35,049 bases of DNA from an uncultured Schumannella sp. (GCF_905479755.1 NZ_CAJQNT010000033.1:1-35049); one strand, 5' to 3'; positions 15,645 to 24,246 are shown, counted from the first letter of the stretch. The notes: generated by a model from the letters alone, not told the origin. Made by a program: numbers and translations.

Positions 15645-17351
15645 GTGAGTTCAGCCCCGCGCACGAGCGCATCCGCCGACATGTCGCGCCGTGAAGTTCT
15701 CGAGGCCATCTCGGGCCTGCTGGCCGGCATGCTCGTGGCGATCCTCTCCACGACGGTCGTGTCGACCTCGCTGCCGGTCATCGTCACCGACCTCGGCGGC
15801 GATCAGGCGACCTTCACCTGGATCGTCACCGCGACCCTGCTCGCCACGACCGTGAGCACGCCCATCTGGGGCAAGCTCGCCGACATGCTCGACCGCAAAC
15901 TGCTCGTGCAACTCGCGCTCGGCATCTTCGTGCTCGCCTCGGTCGCCTCCGGGTTCGCCCAAGAACCGGGCGTGCTGATCGCGTTCCGGGCCGTGCAGGG
16001 CATCGGGGCGGGCGGCCTGATGGCGCTCGTGCAAGTGATCTTCTCCGACATCGTGAGCCCGCGCGAACGCGGACGCTACATGGGCATCCTTGGCGGCATC
16101 ATGGCCCTCGGCATCGCGGGCGGACCGCTGCTCGGCGGTGTTATCACCGACACCATCGGCTGGCGCTGGAACTTCTACGTCGCGGTGCCGATCGCGATCG
16201 TCGCCATCGTGCTCATCCAGCGCACCCTGCACCTGCCCAAGCACTCGAGCCGGGTCAAGATCGACGTCCTCGGGGCGGCGCTCATCGCGGGCGGCGTGTC
16301 GTTGCTGCTCATCTGGGTGACCCTCGGCGGCACCCAATTCGACTGGAACTCGCTCGCCTCGTGGCTGATGCTCGGCGGCTCGATCGTGCTGCTCGGGCTG
16401 GCGGTGCTCGTCGAACTCAAGGTCGAGGAGCCGATCATCCCGCTCTCGCTGTTCCGAAACCGCACCTTCACCCTGACCACGATGGCGAGCCTCGCGGTCG
16501 GGGTCGGCATGTTCGGCACCTCCGTGTTCCTCAGCCAGTACCTGCAGCTCTCGCGCGGCATGACACCGACCGAGTCGGGCATCTTCACGCTGCCGCAGGT
16601 CGCCGGAATGCTCATCGCCTCGACCGTCGCGGGTGCGGTCATCAGTCGCACCGGCGCGTGGAAGCGCTGGATGGTCACCGGCGCCAGCCTGCTGACCATC
16701 GGGATGGCGCTCATGTCGACGCTGCGCTACGACACCCCCTTCGGGCTGATGTTCACCTACATGGCCGTGCTCGGGCTCGGAATCGGCATGCTCATGCAGA
16801 ACCTCGTGCTCGTCGTGCAGAACACCGTGGATGTCCGCGAGATCGGCGCCGCGAGCGCCGGGGTCGCCTTCTTCCGCACCCTCGGCGGCGCGGCCGGGGT
16901 CGCGGCGCTCGGCGCCGTCCTCGCCGCGCGCGTGCGCGACGAGGTTGAAGCGGGGCTCATCGCCCTCGGCATCCCGGCCGGCGACGCCTCCGCGCTCGGC
17001 TCGGGCTCCATCCCCGACCTGGCCACCCTGCCCGAACCGGTGCGACTCGTCATCGAGCAGGCCTACGGCCTGGCCATCGGCGAGATCTTCCTGATCGCCG
17101 TGCCGCTCGGCGTGCTCACGATCGTGCTCGTCGCGCTGCTTCCCAACATCGCGCTGGGCACGAAGAACGGCATCCAGCAGCGCGCCGAGCAGGACACCGC
17201 TGCCGAGGCGGCGACGCGCGACGAGATCCTCGCCGACACCCCGGCCGAACTGCTCATCGAAGTGGCAACCGATGTCGGCGGTGGCGCGCCCGTGCTCGAC
17301 GACGACGAGCGCGGGCCGCAGAGCGACTCCCGCCCCGACGCCCGGGACTGA
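15645..17351 (+). CDS. MFS transporter, DHA2/EmrB-QacA drug exporter
   Basis: A 568-residue exporter with about 14 transmembrane helices. Helix 1 carries STTVVSTSLPVI, the loop motif A is KLADMLDRK, and motif C-like GIAGGPLLGG follows in helix 5. The extracellular loop near the end contains SIPDLATLPEPVRL, often seen in actinobacterial members. A 60-residue acidic cytoplasmic tail ends the protein. The GTG at 15645 is chosen for the AGGAG 5 nt upstream; the frame is open into hisS but that part is spurious. Twin palindromes in the promoter and a MarR gene 17 bp downstream indicate inducible drug or toxin efflux. The substrate is unknown. Confidence 0.92.
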   Translation: MSSAPRTSASADMSRREVLEAISGLLAGMLVAILSTTVVSTSLPVIVTDLGGDQATFTWIVTATLLATTVSTPIWGKLADMLDRKLLVQLALGIFVLASVASGFAQEPGVLIAFRAVQGIGAGGLMALVQVIFSDIVSPRERGRYMGILGGIMALGIAGGPLLGGVITDTIGWRWNFYVAVPIAIVAIVLIQRTLHLPKHSSRVKIDVLGAALIAGGVSLLLIWVTLGGTQFDWNSLASWLMLGGSIVLLGLAVLVELKVEEPIIPLSLFRNRTFTLTTMASLAVGVGMFGTSVFLSQYLQLSRGMTPTESGIFTLPQVAGMLIASTVAGAVISRTGAWKRWMVTGASLLTIGMALMSTLRYDTPFGLMFTYMAVLGLGIGMLMQNLVLVVQNTVDVREIGAASAGVAFFRTLGGAAGVAALGAVLAARVRDEVEAGLIALGIPAGDASALGSGSIPDLATLPEPVRLVIEQAYGLAIGEIFLIAVPLGVLTIVLVALLPNIALGTKNGIQQRAEQDTAAEAATRDEILADTPAELLIEVATDVGGGAPVLDDDERGPQSDSRPDARD

Positions 17352-17368
17352 GCGGACGACGCGGCACA

Positions 17369-17836
17369 ATGGTGACCATGCAGAACGGGGCGGCGGCGGA
17401 CGAGGCGCGCGAGCGCGCCACGACCGAGATCGAAACGGCCGTTTCCGACCTGTTCCGCACCGTCAAGGGGTGGAACCGCGAACTGGCCCGGCGCTTCGAC
17501 CCGCCCCTGTCGATGGTCGCGTTCGGGCTCTTGCGCTACGTGCGTCACCACGGCCCGGTGCGCGCGGGTGACCTCGCGGCGGCCTTCGACCTCGACAAGG
17601 CCTTCGTCAGCCGGAGCGTCGGCCAACTGCGCGAGGCGGGACTCCTCGAGCAGACGCCCGACCCCGAGGACGGCCGCGCGACGCTGCTCGTGGCCACGGC
17701 GACGGCGATCGAACAGTTCGACCGCATCCGAGCGGATGTGCGCCGCAACTACGAAAGCCTGCTCGACGACTGGGAGATCGACGACCTGAATCGGTTCTCG
17801 GAGCTGCTCGCGCGGTTCCAGCGCGCCCTGCCCTGA
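17369..17836 (+). CDS. MarR-family transcriptional regulator
   Basis: A 155-residue winged-helix regulator. The DNA-binding core spans about residues 45-110: VRAGDLAAAFDLDKAFVSRSVGQLREAGLLEQTPDPEDGRATLL, where the recognition helix is DKAFVSRSVGQL and DPEDGRA is the wing with its conserved Asp-Arg. N- and C-terminal helices would form the dimer interface. It follows the exporter gene by 17 bp and probably represses it through the two GTTGAC-N4-GTCAAC sites, lifting when a substrate binds. The start is uncertain: ATG 17369 or ATG 17378, the latter being 7 nt after a weak CACAAT box. Confidence 0.88.
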   Translation: MVTMQNGAAADEARERATTEIETAVSDLFRTVKGWNRELARRFDPPLSMVAFGLLRYVRHHGPVRAGDLAAAFDLDKAFVSRSVGQLREAGLLEQTPDPEDGRATLLVATATAIEQFDRIRADVRRNYESLLDDWEIDDLNRFSELLARFQRALP

Positions 17837-19204
<1,368 letters not shown>

Positions 19205-19210
19205 CCCGCC

Positions 19211-19216
19211 TACCCT
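19211..19216 (+). promoter_or_regulatory. -10 box, candidate leaderless promoter
   Basis: TACCCT lies 6 nt before the ATG at 19223. GGAG in the gap is only 2-3 nt from the ATG, too close for efficient ribosome binding by that route. Confidence 0.4.
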
Positions 19217-19222
19217 GGAGTC

Positions 19223-19753
19223 ATGACCAGGTCGACGCGAACTCCTCGGGGCCGGCGCATTCCCGTTGCGCTCCCCGAGGAGTCGCGCTCGACGGCGTGG
19301 CTTCGCGAGTTCCGACCCTCCGGCTTCGCGCTCGGCGTCCTGGCGCTCGTCGTCGGGGCACTCGTGGTGCTCGCGCCGAGCCTCAAGAACTTCGTCGAAC
19401 AGCGCCAAGAGATCGCCCGCCTGGAAGCAGCGGTTCGTGAGGCGCAGGCCGACGTCGATCAGCTGGAGGCCGAGATCGCGCGCTGGGACGACCCGGCCTA
19501 CATCGAAGCTCAGGCCCGAGACCGGCTGTACTACGTGTTCCCCGGCGACCGCAGCTACCTCGTCATCGGCGATGACGGCATCCCGACCTCGAGTGACGAA
19601 CTGCCGATCAGCGACCAGATCCAGACGACTCGAGTCGACTGGCTCCGCGCGCTGCTCGGCTCGGTCTTCGAGGCGGGGCTCACCGAGCTCACGCCGAGCG
19701 AATTGGACGAGTCGGGAAACCTCGACAGCCCCCGACAAAGGACAGACGGATGA
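19223..19753 (+). CDS. FtsB/DivIC-family septum formation initiator
   Basis: A 176-residue bitopic membrane protein. A basic cytoplasmic N-terminus (about 1-32) is followed by one transmembrane helix near residues 33-55, a coiled coil at about 58-92 (QRQEIARLEAAVREAQADVD) and the conserved WDDPAYIEAQARDRLYYVFPGD block. This is the DivIC/FtsB architecture, in which the protein joins FtsQ (DivIB) and FtsL in the cell-division complex. Proteins of this kind sit downstream of eno in many actinobacteria and in E. coli. The last 50 residues are less conserved. Its stop overlaps the start of the DUF501 gene by 4 nt (ATGA). Confidence 0.9.
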   Translation: MTRSTRTPRGRRIPVALPEESRSTAWLREFRPSGFALGVLALVVGALVVLAPSLKNFVEQRQEIARLEAAVREAQADVDQLEAEIARWDDPAYIEAQARDRLYYVFPGDRSYLVIGDDGIPTSSDELPISDQIQTTRVDWLRALLGSVFEAGLTELTPSELDESGNLDSPRQRTDG

Positions 19754-20277
19754 CCCGCCCGCCATTCGAGGCCCCCACCGAGGCCGAGGTCGCCACCGTG
19801 ACCGCCCAGATCGGTCGACCCGCACGCGGAGTCATCGGCATCGCGGCGCGCTGCGTCTGCGGCAACCCGACCGTCGTCGCCACCCAGCCGCGGCTCGACG
19901 ACGGCACGCCGTTCCCCACGCTCTACTACCTGACGCATCCGGCGGCGACCGCCGCGATCTCGACCCTCGAAGCGACCGGCGTGATGGCAGAACTCTCGGC
20001 CGAACTCGAGGCGGATGCCGACCTGGCGGCGGCCTACGCGGCGGCCCACGAGTCCTACCTCGCCGATCGCGAGTCGATCCTCGTCGTCGACGAGGTCTCC
20101 GGCTTCTCCGCGGGCGGCATGCCCACGCGGGTGAAATGCCTGCACGCCCTCGCCGGCCACGCCCTCGCGGCGGGCCCGGGCATCAACCCGGTCGGCGATC
20201 GGGCGCTCGCGCGGGCGACGTGGAGTCCCGAGCGCTGCGAGTGCGACGAGCCCGGGCGCGCCGTCGCGGCCTCCTAG
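19750..20277 (+). CDS. DUF501 domain-containing protein
   Basis: A 175-residue cytoplasmic protein of the DUF501 family, whose function is not known. Landmarks are the opening RPARGVIGIAARCVCGNPTVV, then PFPTLYYLTHPAA, VMAEL and the C-terminal RVKCLHALAGHALAAGPGINPVGD, ending in CECD. The conserved Cys and His residues (CVCG, KCLHALAGH, CEC) suggest a metal site, which is inference. Coupled by an ATGA overlap to the FtsB-like gene and 4 nt upstream of the subtilase gene, so all three are probably cotranscribed. Confidence 0.88.
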   Translation: MTRPPFEAPTEAEVATVTAQIGRPARGVIGIAARCVCGNPTVVATQPRLDDGTPFPTLYYLTHPAATAAISTLEATGVMAELSAELEADADLAAAYAAAHESYLADRESILVVDEVSGFSAGGMPTRVKCLHALAGHALAAGPGINPVGDRALARATWSPERCECDEPGRAVAAS

Positions 20278-20281
20278 GCTC

Positions 20282-21511
20282 GTGCGCCGCGCCGCACTGC
20301 TGCTGGTGGCGCTGGTCGTCGCCCTGACGCCGAGTGCCGCCGTCGCGGCGCCGCAGTCGAGCGAGATCGCGACCGACGCGGTGCGCGACGCACAGTACTG
20401 GCTCGATGACCTGGGCATCCGGACCGCCTGGCAGTCGACGCGCGGGGCGGGGCAGACCATCGCGATCATCGACACCGGGATCGCACGCGGCACCGCCGAA
20501 CTCGACGCGGCCGTCGTCGGCGGAACCGACTTCTCGTCGGCGGGTTCGAGCGACGGGCGCACGCCGGTCGGCGAGAGCTCCGGGCACGGCACGATGGTCG
20601 CCTCGCTCGCCGCCGGTCGGGGGACGGGCGCCACGAGCGGGGTCATCGGTGCCGCGCCCGAGGCCGATCTGCTCGCCATCTCCATCTCCTTCGGCGCCGG
20701 ATCCGACGATCAGGTGGCGGACGCCGTCATCTGGGCGGTCGATCACGGCGCGACCGTCATCAACATGTCGCTCACCCGCAACACGCTCGACTGGCCCGAA
20801 ACCTGGGACGACGCCTTCCTCTACGCCGCCGACCACGACGTCGTCATCGTCGCCGCGGCCGGCAACCGCGGCAGCGGCACCGAGCGCGTCGGCGCGCCGG
20901 CGACGATCCCGGGTGTGCTCACCGTCGCGGGCCTGACCCGCGCGGGGCTCGCGAGCGTCGACGCCAGTTCGCAGGGCATCACAATCGGCGTCGCGGCTCC
21001 GAGTGAGTCGCTCGTCGGGGTCACCCCGAGCGGTGGGTATGTCTCCTGGCAGGGCACCAGCGGCGCGACGCCGATCGTGGCCGGGATCGTGGCGCTCGTG
21101 CGGGCGGCGCATCCGGACCTCGACGCGGCGAACGTGATCGAGCGCGTGCTCGCGACCGCGCGCGATGAGGGTCCCGCCGGTCCCGACGTCAGCTACGGCC
21201 ACGGCGTCGTGGATGCGGCCGCCGCGGTGAGCGGCGACGTCGCGCTCGTGGAGACGAATCCGCTCGGTGATCTGCGCGAGTGGATCGGGCTCCACCGCCA
21301 CGTCGAGACGGCGACCGTGTTCCCGGGCGACCGTGCGGCCGCGCCGCCTGGCGAGACCGCCGTCGACGAGGCCGCGCCCGTCTGGGTGTCGCCCGGGTGG
21401 TGGCAACTGACCGTTCTGCCGTGGCTTGTCATCGGCATCCTCGCCTACATCGCGGGTGGCTTCGCGTGGGGGTTCGTCCTGCATTTCAGGCGGGCCCGCG
21501 CGAGCGACTAG
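20282..21511 (+). CDS. Membrane-anchored S8 serine peptidase (mycosin-like)
   Basis: A 409-residue exported subtilase. An N-terminal signal peptide of about 24 residues (LLLVALVVALTPSAAVAAPQ) is followed by the protease domain with the full active site: Asp64 (IIDTGIA), His102 (SGHGTMVAS), Asn195 (AAGNRGSG) and Ser260 (GTSGATPIVAG). A C-terminal transmembrane helix (LPWLVIGILAYIAGGFAWGF) and a short basic tail anchor it outside the membrane. The layout equals that of the mycosins of type VII secretion, but no ESX gene is nearby. GTG start, 4 nt after the DUF501 stop and without a clear Shine-Dalgarno sequence, so translation is probably coupled. Confidence 0.9.
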   Translation: MRRAALLLVALVVALTPSAAVAAPQSSEIATDAVRDAQYWLDDLGIRTAWQSTRGAGQTIAIIDTGIARGTAELDAAVVGGTDFSSAGSSDGRTPVGESSGHGTMVASLAAGRGTGATSGVIGAAPEADLLAISISFGAGSDDQVADAVIWAVDHGATVINMSLTRNTLDWPETWDDAFLYAADHDVVIVAAAGNRGSGTERVGAPATIPGVLTVAGLTRAGLASVDASSQGITIGVAAPSESLVGVTPSGGYVSWQGTSGATPIVAGIVALVRAAHPDLDAANVIERVLATARDEGPAGPDVSYGHGVVDAAAAVSGDVALVETNPLGDLREWIGLHRHVETATVFPGDRAAAPPGETAVDEAAPVWVSPGWWQLTVLPWLVIGILAYIAGGFAWGFVLHFRRARASD

Positions 21512-21514
21512 ATT
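21509..21514 (+). promoter_or_regulatory. -10 box TAGATT for ndh, sharing the subtilase stop codon
   Basis: The TAG stop at 21509-21511 is the first half of TAGATT. Transcription would start near 21521, and AAGGAG at 21533-21538 lies 8 nt before the GTG at 21547. Confidence 0.45.
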
Positions 21515-21546
21515 GGGACCGACTTTTCCAACAAGGAGACCCCCCA

Positions 21547-22875
21547 GTGCGCAAGATTCTCATCGTCGGTGGCGGCTACGCCGGTCTGTACACCGCGAAG
21601 AAGCTCGAGAAGTACCTCGCCCGTGGCGAGGCCGAGGTCACGATGGTCGACCCGCTTCCCTACATGACCTACCAGCCCTTCCTTCCCGAGGTCGCGGCCG
21701 GGTCGATCGAGCCGCGCCACGCGGTCGTCGGTCACCGTCGTCACCTGCCGAAGACGCGCGTCCTCACCGCCTCGGTGACGGGCATCGACCACGCCACCAA
21801 GACCGCCACGATCACGCCCGAGGTCGGCGAGCCGTGGACCGAGAGCTACGACACGATCGTCGTGACGGCCGGCGCGGTCTCGCGCACCTTCCCGATTCCC
21901 GGGGTGGCGGACCAGGCGATCGGCCTCAAGACGATCGAAGAGGCGACCGCGATCCGCGACCGCGTCACCGACAACTTCGCCAAGGCCGCCAACCTGCCGG
22001 CCGGGCCCGAGCGCGACCGCCTGCTCACCTTCGTCGTGGTCGGCGGCGGCTTCGCGGGCATCGAGGTCTTCGGTGAGCTGCGCAGCTTCGCGAGTGCGCT
22101 CATCGGCCAGTACCCGCAGCTCACCACCGATGACGTGCACTTCCACCTCATCGAGGCGATGGGCCGCATCATGCCCGAGGTCTCGCTCAAGACCAGCCAG
22201 TGGGTCATCAAGAACCTCGCGCAGCGCGACGCCGAGATCCACCTCGACACGCAGCTCGCGAGCGCCGTCGACGGCAAGATCGAGCTGTCCACCGGCGAGA
22301 GCTTCGAGTCCGACCTCATCGTCTGGACCGCGGGCGTCATGGCAAGCCCGATGCTGCGCAACACCGACCTGCCGCTCGAGCCGCGTGGGCGCGTGACCGT
22401 CAAGGCCGACCTCCGGGTCGTGGATGCCGAGGGCGAGATCGTCGCCGACGCGTGGGGCTGCGGCGACGCGGCCGCCGTGCCGGACATCTCGGGCGGAAGC
22501 CCGCTGCCGGACGGATCCTGCGTTCCTAACGCGCAGCACGCCGTGCGCCAGGCCAAGTTGCTGGCCAAGAACTTGGTGGCCGACATCCGCGGCGAGAACC
22601 CGCGCGAGTACTTCCACAAGAACCTCGGTGCAGTTGCCGGTCTCGGCCTCTACATCGGCGTGTTCCAGAAGGGCGGCCTGTCGTTCAAGGGCTTCTTCGC
22701 CTGGCTGATGCACCGTGGCTACCACGGCTTCGCGATGCCGATGTGGGAGCGCAAGGCGCGCGTCTTCAGCAACTGGATCGTCAACTTCCTGTTCCGCCGC
22801 GACCTCGTCGGCATCCCGGCGCGCGACACCCCGCGCGAGGCTTTCGAGACCTTCGCCTCGCGCCCCAAAGCCTAA
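21547..22875 (+). CDS. ndh: Type II NADH dehydrogenase (NDH-2)
   Basis: A 442-residue single-subunit flavoprotein that passes electrons from NADH to menaquinone without pumping protons. The FAD motif GGGYAGLYTAKKLEK is at the N-terminus and YMTYQPFLPEVAAG follows. The NADH motif VVGGGFAGIEVFGEL is near residue 165, and the second FAD contact is WGCGDAAAVPD. The C-terminal amphipathic region (FFAWLMHRGYHGFAMPMWERKARVF and the following NWIVNFLF) would bind the membrane. GTG start with AAGGAG 8 nt upstream. It ends before a strong hairpin and probably forms its own unit, with a -10 box that overlaps the previous stop codon. Confidence 0.94.
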   Translation: MRKILIVGGGYAGLYTAKKLEKYLARGEAEVTMVDPLPYMTYQPFLPEVAAGSIEPRHAVVGHRRHLPKTRVLTASVTGIDHATKTATITPEVGEPWTESYDTIVVTAGAVSRTFPIPGVADQAIGLKTIEEATAIRDRVTDNFAKAANLPAGPERDRLLTFVVVGGGFAGIEVFGELRSFASALIGQYPQLTTDDVHFHLIEAMGRIMPEVSLKTSQWVIKNLAQRDAEIHLDTQLASAVDGKIELSTGESFESDLIVWTAGVMASPMLRNTDLPLEPRGRVTVKADLRVVDAEGEIVADAWGCGDAAAVPDISGGSPLPDGSCVPNAQHAVRQAKLLAKNLVADIRGENPREYFHKNLGAVAGLGLYIGVFQKGGLSFKGFFAWLMHRGYHGFAMPMWERKARVFSNWIVNFLFRRDLVGIPARDTPREAFETFASRPKA

Positions 22876-22877
22876 TC

Positions 22878-22943
22878 GCTCGACCTGCACGGTCGGCGTC
22901 CGCGCCGCCTGCTCGACCTGCACGGTCGGCGTCCGTGCCGCCT
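22878..22943. repeat. 33-bp tandem repeat, two copies
   Basis: Two directly adjacent 33-bp units (22878-22910 and 22911-22943) differ at one position, and a partial third unit begins at 22944. Each unit contains the small dyad CGACC-TGCAC-GGTCG. It lies just after the ndh stop codon. Confidence 0.85.
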
Positions 22944-22946
22944 GCT

Positions 22947-22982
22947 CGATGCCCCGCCCGAGTTCGCTCCGGCGGGGCATCG
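22947..22982 (+). terminator. Terminator hairpin of ndh
   Basis: CGATGCCCCGCC (22947-22958) pairs perfectly with GGCGGGGCATCG (22971-22982) across a 12-nt loop. No U-run follows; this is usual for strong hairpins in high-GC actinobacteria. Confidence 0.65.
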
Positions 22983-22984
22983 TC

Positions 22985-23008
22985 GTCCCCGTCCCCGTCC
23001 CCGTCCCC
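22985..23008. repeat. Hexanucleotide repeat (GTCCCC)4
   Basis: Four perfect GTCCCC units in a row, followed directly by four GCC units (23009-23020). Confidence 0.9.
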
Positions 23009-23050
23009 GCCGCCGCCGCCCCCCGCCGCCCGTCGTCCCCGCTGCCATTT

Positions 23051-23133
23051 ACGAAATGCAGGAAAAACGGCGGCGGACGCGCAACTCCCGCCCGTAACTT
23101 CGGCCATCCCGTCTCGCGCATCCTGCATTTCGT
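23051..23133. repeat. 83-bp palindromic element, copy A
   Basis: The element is bounded by perfect 13-bp inverted ends, ACGAAATGCAGGA and TCCTGCATTTCGT, around a 57-bp interior. Copy B at 23256 has the same length and differs at four positions. The similarity extends weakly outward to about 23025-23150. I do not recognise it as a named repeat family. Confidence 0.85.
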
Positions 23134-23255
23134 CGCCGGAGGGACGCGGGGCGGAGCTGCGGTCCGCGTTCGCCTGCCTCGCCCTCGCCGTCGCCGACCC
23201 GCCGCCCGTCGGGCCTTGCCGCGCCACCTGCCGCCCGTCGTCCCCGCCGCGATTC

Positions 23256-23338
23256 ACGAAATGCAGGAAAAACGGCGGCGGATGCGCAACTCCTGCCCGT
23301 AACTTCGGCCGACCCGTCTCGCGCATCCTGCATTTCGT
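23256..23338. repeat. 83-bp palindromic element, copy B
   Basis: Direct repeat of copy A at a distance of 205 bp, with the same 13-bp inverted ends. In this copy GGATGCGC (23279-23286 region) can also pair with GCGCATCC near the right end, giving a second possible fold that copy A does not fully form. Confidence 0.85.
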
Positions 23339-23363
23339 CAACGGAGGGACACCGGTGGGACGC

Positions 23364-23399
23364 CCGGGGGCGCGGCGGAGGCCGGGGGCGCGGCGGAGG
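23364..23399. repeat. 18-bp tandem repeat, two copies
   Basis: CCGGGGGCGCGGCGGAGG occurs twice with no gap (23364-23381 and 23382-23399). Confidence 0.85.
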
Positions 23400-23428
23400 C
23401 AGGCGGGAGCGACGGCAGGCCGGGACGG

Positions 23429-23434
23429 TAACGT
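23429..23434 (+). promoter_or_regulatory. Possible -10 box of the tRNA gene
   Basis: TAACGT lies 9 nt before the tRNA 5' end, consistent with a start just upstream of the mature tRNA. Confidence 0.3.
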
Positions 23435-23443
23435 GAGCGGAGC

Positions 23444-23517
23444 GCTCCCGTAGCCCAATCGGCAGAGGCAGCCGACTTAAAATCGGCACAGTCTGGGTTC
23501 GAGTCCCAGCGGGAGCA
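23444..23517 (+). tRNA. tRNA with anticodon UAA (leucine codon UUA) and a short variable loop
   Basis: The cloverleaf is complete: acceptor GCTCCCG/CGGGAGC, a 3-bp D stem GCC/GGC with an 11-nt loop containing GG, anticodon stem GCCGA/TCGGC with loop CTTAAAA (anticodon TAA at 23478-23480), variable loop ACAGT, T arm CTGGG-TTCGAGT-CCCAG and discriminator A at 23517. CC follows but the CCA end is not fully encoded. Leucine tRNAs normally have a long variable arm (class II); here it is only 5 nt, although the D arm looks leucine-like. The anticodon predicts leucine, but charging by LeuRS is uncertain. Confidence 0.85.
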
Positions 23518-23544
23518 CCGAATCCCCAGCAGGAGCACCGATTC
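23505..23544. repeat. 20-bp tandem duplication of the tRNA 3' end
   Basis: The unit CCCAGCGGGAGCACCGAATC (23505-23524) is followed directly by a copy with 18 of 20 positions identical (23525-23544). The unit covers the T-arm 3' strand and the acceptor 3' strand, the portion usually duplicated by integrative elements, but a simple tandem duplication is equally possible. Confidence 0.75.
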
Positions 23545-23569
23545 CGGGACGGCCCGGCCGGCGCGGCCG

Positions 23570-23607
23570 GCGCGACCGTGCACGTTCGGCGCGACCGTGC
23601 ACGTTCG
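23570..23607. repeat. 19-bp tandem repeat, two copies
   Basis: GCGCGACCGTGCACGTTCG occurs twice without a gap (23570-23588, 23589-23607). Its complement contains TGCACGGTCG, which is also the core of the 33-bp repeat at 22878, so related motifs flank this intergenic region in opposite orientation. Confidence 0.85.
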
Positions 23608-23667
23608 GCGGCGCCGATCACCGCGGAGCAGGGCGGGCCTCCATAGGAAACCGCAAGAAATGCCCCC

Positions 23668-23673
23668 TATATT
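23668..23673 (+). promoter_or_regulatory. -10 box TATATT, leaderless promoter of lemA
   Basis: A near-consensus -10 box lies 6 nt before the lemA ATG. The GAGG in the gap is 1 nt from the ATG and cannot work as a Shine-Dalgarno site. Confidence 0.55.
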
Positions 23674-23679
23674 TGAGGC

Positions 23680-24246
23680 ATGGAACTTCTCCTCGTGGTT
23701 GGTGTCATCGTCCTGCTCGCGGTCATCGTGGGCATCTACCTCTGGTCGACCTACAACGGCCTCGTGCGCCTCAACGTGCGCGTGGACGAGGCGTGGAGCG
23801 ACATCACGGTGCAGCTCAAGCGCCGCGCCGACCTGATCCCGAACCTCATCGAGGCGGTCAAGGGCTACGCCGCGCACGAGAAGCAGGTCTTCGAGAACGT
23901 GACGAAGGCCCGTTCGGAGACGGTCAACGCCTCCACGCCGGCGGAGGCGGGCGTCGCGGAGAACCACTTCCAGTCGGCGCTGAAGAGCCTGTTCGCGGTC
24001 GCCGAGGCGTACCCGCAGCTGCAGGCCAACCAGAACTTCCTGCAGCTGCAGGGGGAGCTCGTCGACACCGAAGACAAGATCCAGGCCTCGCGCCGGTTCT
24101 ACAACGGTGGCGTGCGCGAGCTCAACACCAAGATCAAGATCTTCCCGAACACGCTGTTCGTGCGGGGCCTCGGTTTCACCGAGCGCGACTTCTTCGAGGT
24201 CGACGAGCCGTCGGCGATCGCCGAGCCGCCGCGCGTCCAGTTCTAG
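23680..24246 (+). CDS. lemA: LemA family protein
   Basis: A 188-residue protein with an N-terminal transmembrane helix (about residues 3-22) and an extended helical bundle outside or along the membrane. Family hallmarks are YNGLVRLNVRVDEAWSDITVQLKRRADLIPNLIEAVKGYAAHE, then the QLQANQNFLQLQGELVDTEDKIQASRRFYN block and NTKIKIFPNTLF. The biochemical role of LemA proteins is not settled. The gene precedes an M48 protease gene, a pairing seen in many bacteria that suggests joint action in membrane protein quality control. Confidence 0.93.
   Translation: MELLLVVGVIVLLAVIVGIYLWSTYNGLVRLNVRVDEAWSDITVQLKRRADLIPNLIEAVKGYAAHEKQVFENVTKARSETVNASTPAEAGVAENHFQSALKSLFAVAEAYPQLQANQNFLQLQGELVDTEDKIQASRRFYNGGVRELNTKIKIFPNTLFVRGLGFTERDFFEVDEPSAIAEPPRVQF

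Noticed and set aside
20282-21511. Type VII secretion locus suggested by the mycosin-like protease
   Set aside because: No EccB-E, EsxA/B or WXG100 genes are present in the window, so the protease alone does not establish such a system.
23051-23338. CRISPR-like repeat-spacer array
   Set aside because: Only two copies, 83 bp long, 122 bp apart, with no cas genes and a spacer that is itself part of other duplications.
22715-23621. Several overlapping open frames in the ndh-lemA gap, some with repeated peptides such as FFLHFVN
   Set aside because: They run through tandem repeats, palindromes and the tRNA gene in different frames. The repeated peptides come from the repeated DNA, and the segment like DFKSAASADWA is simply the antisense translation of the tRNA.
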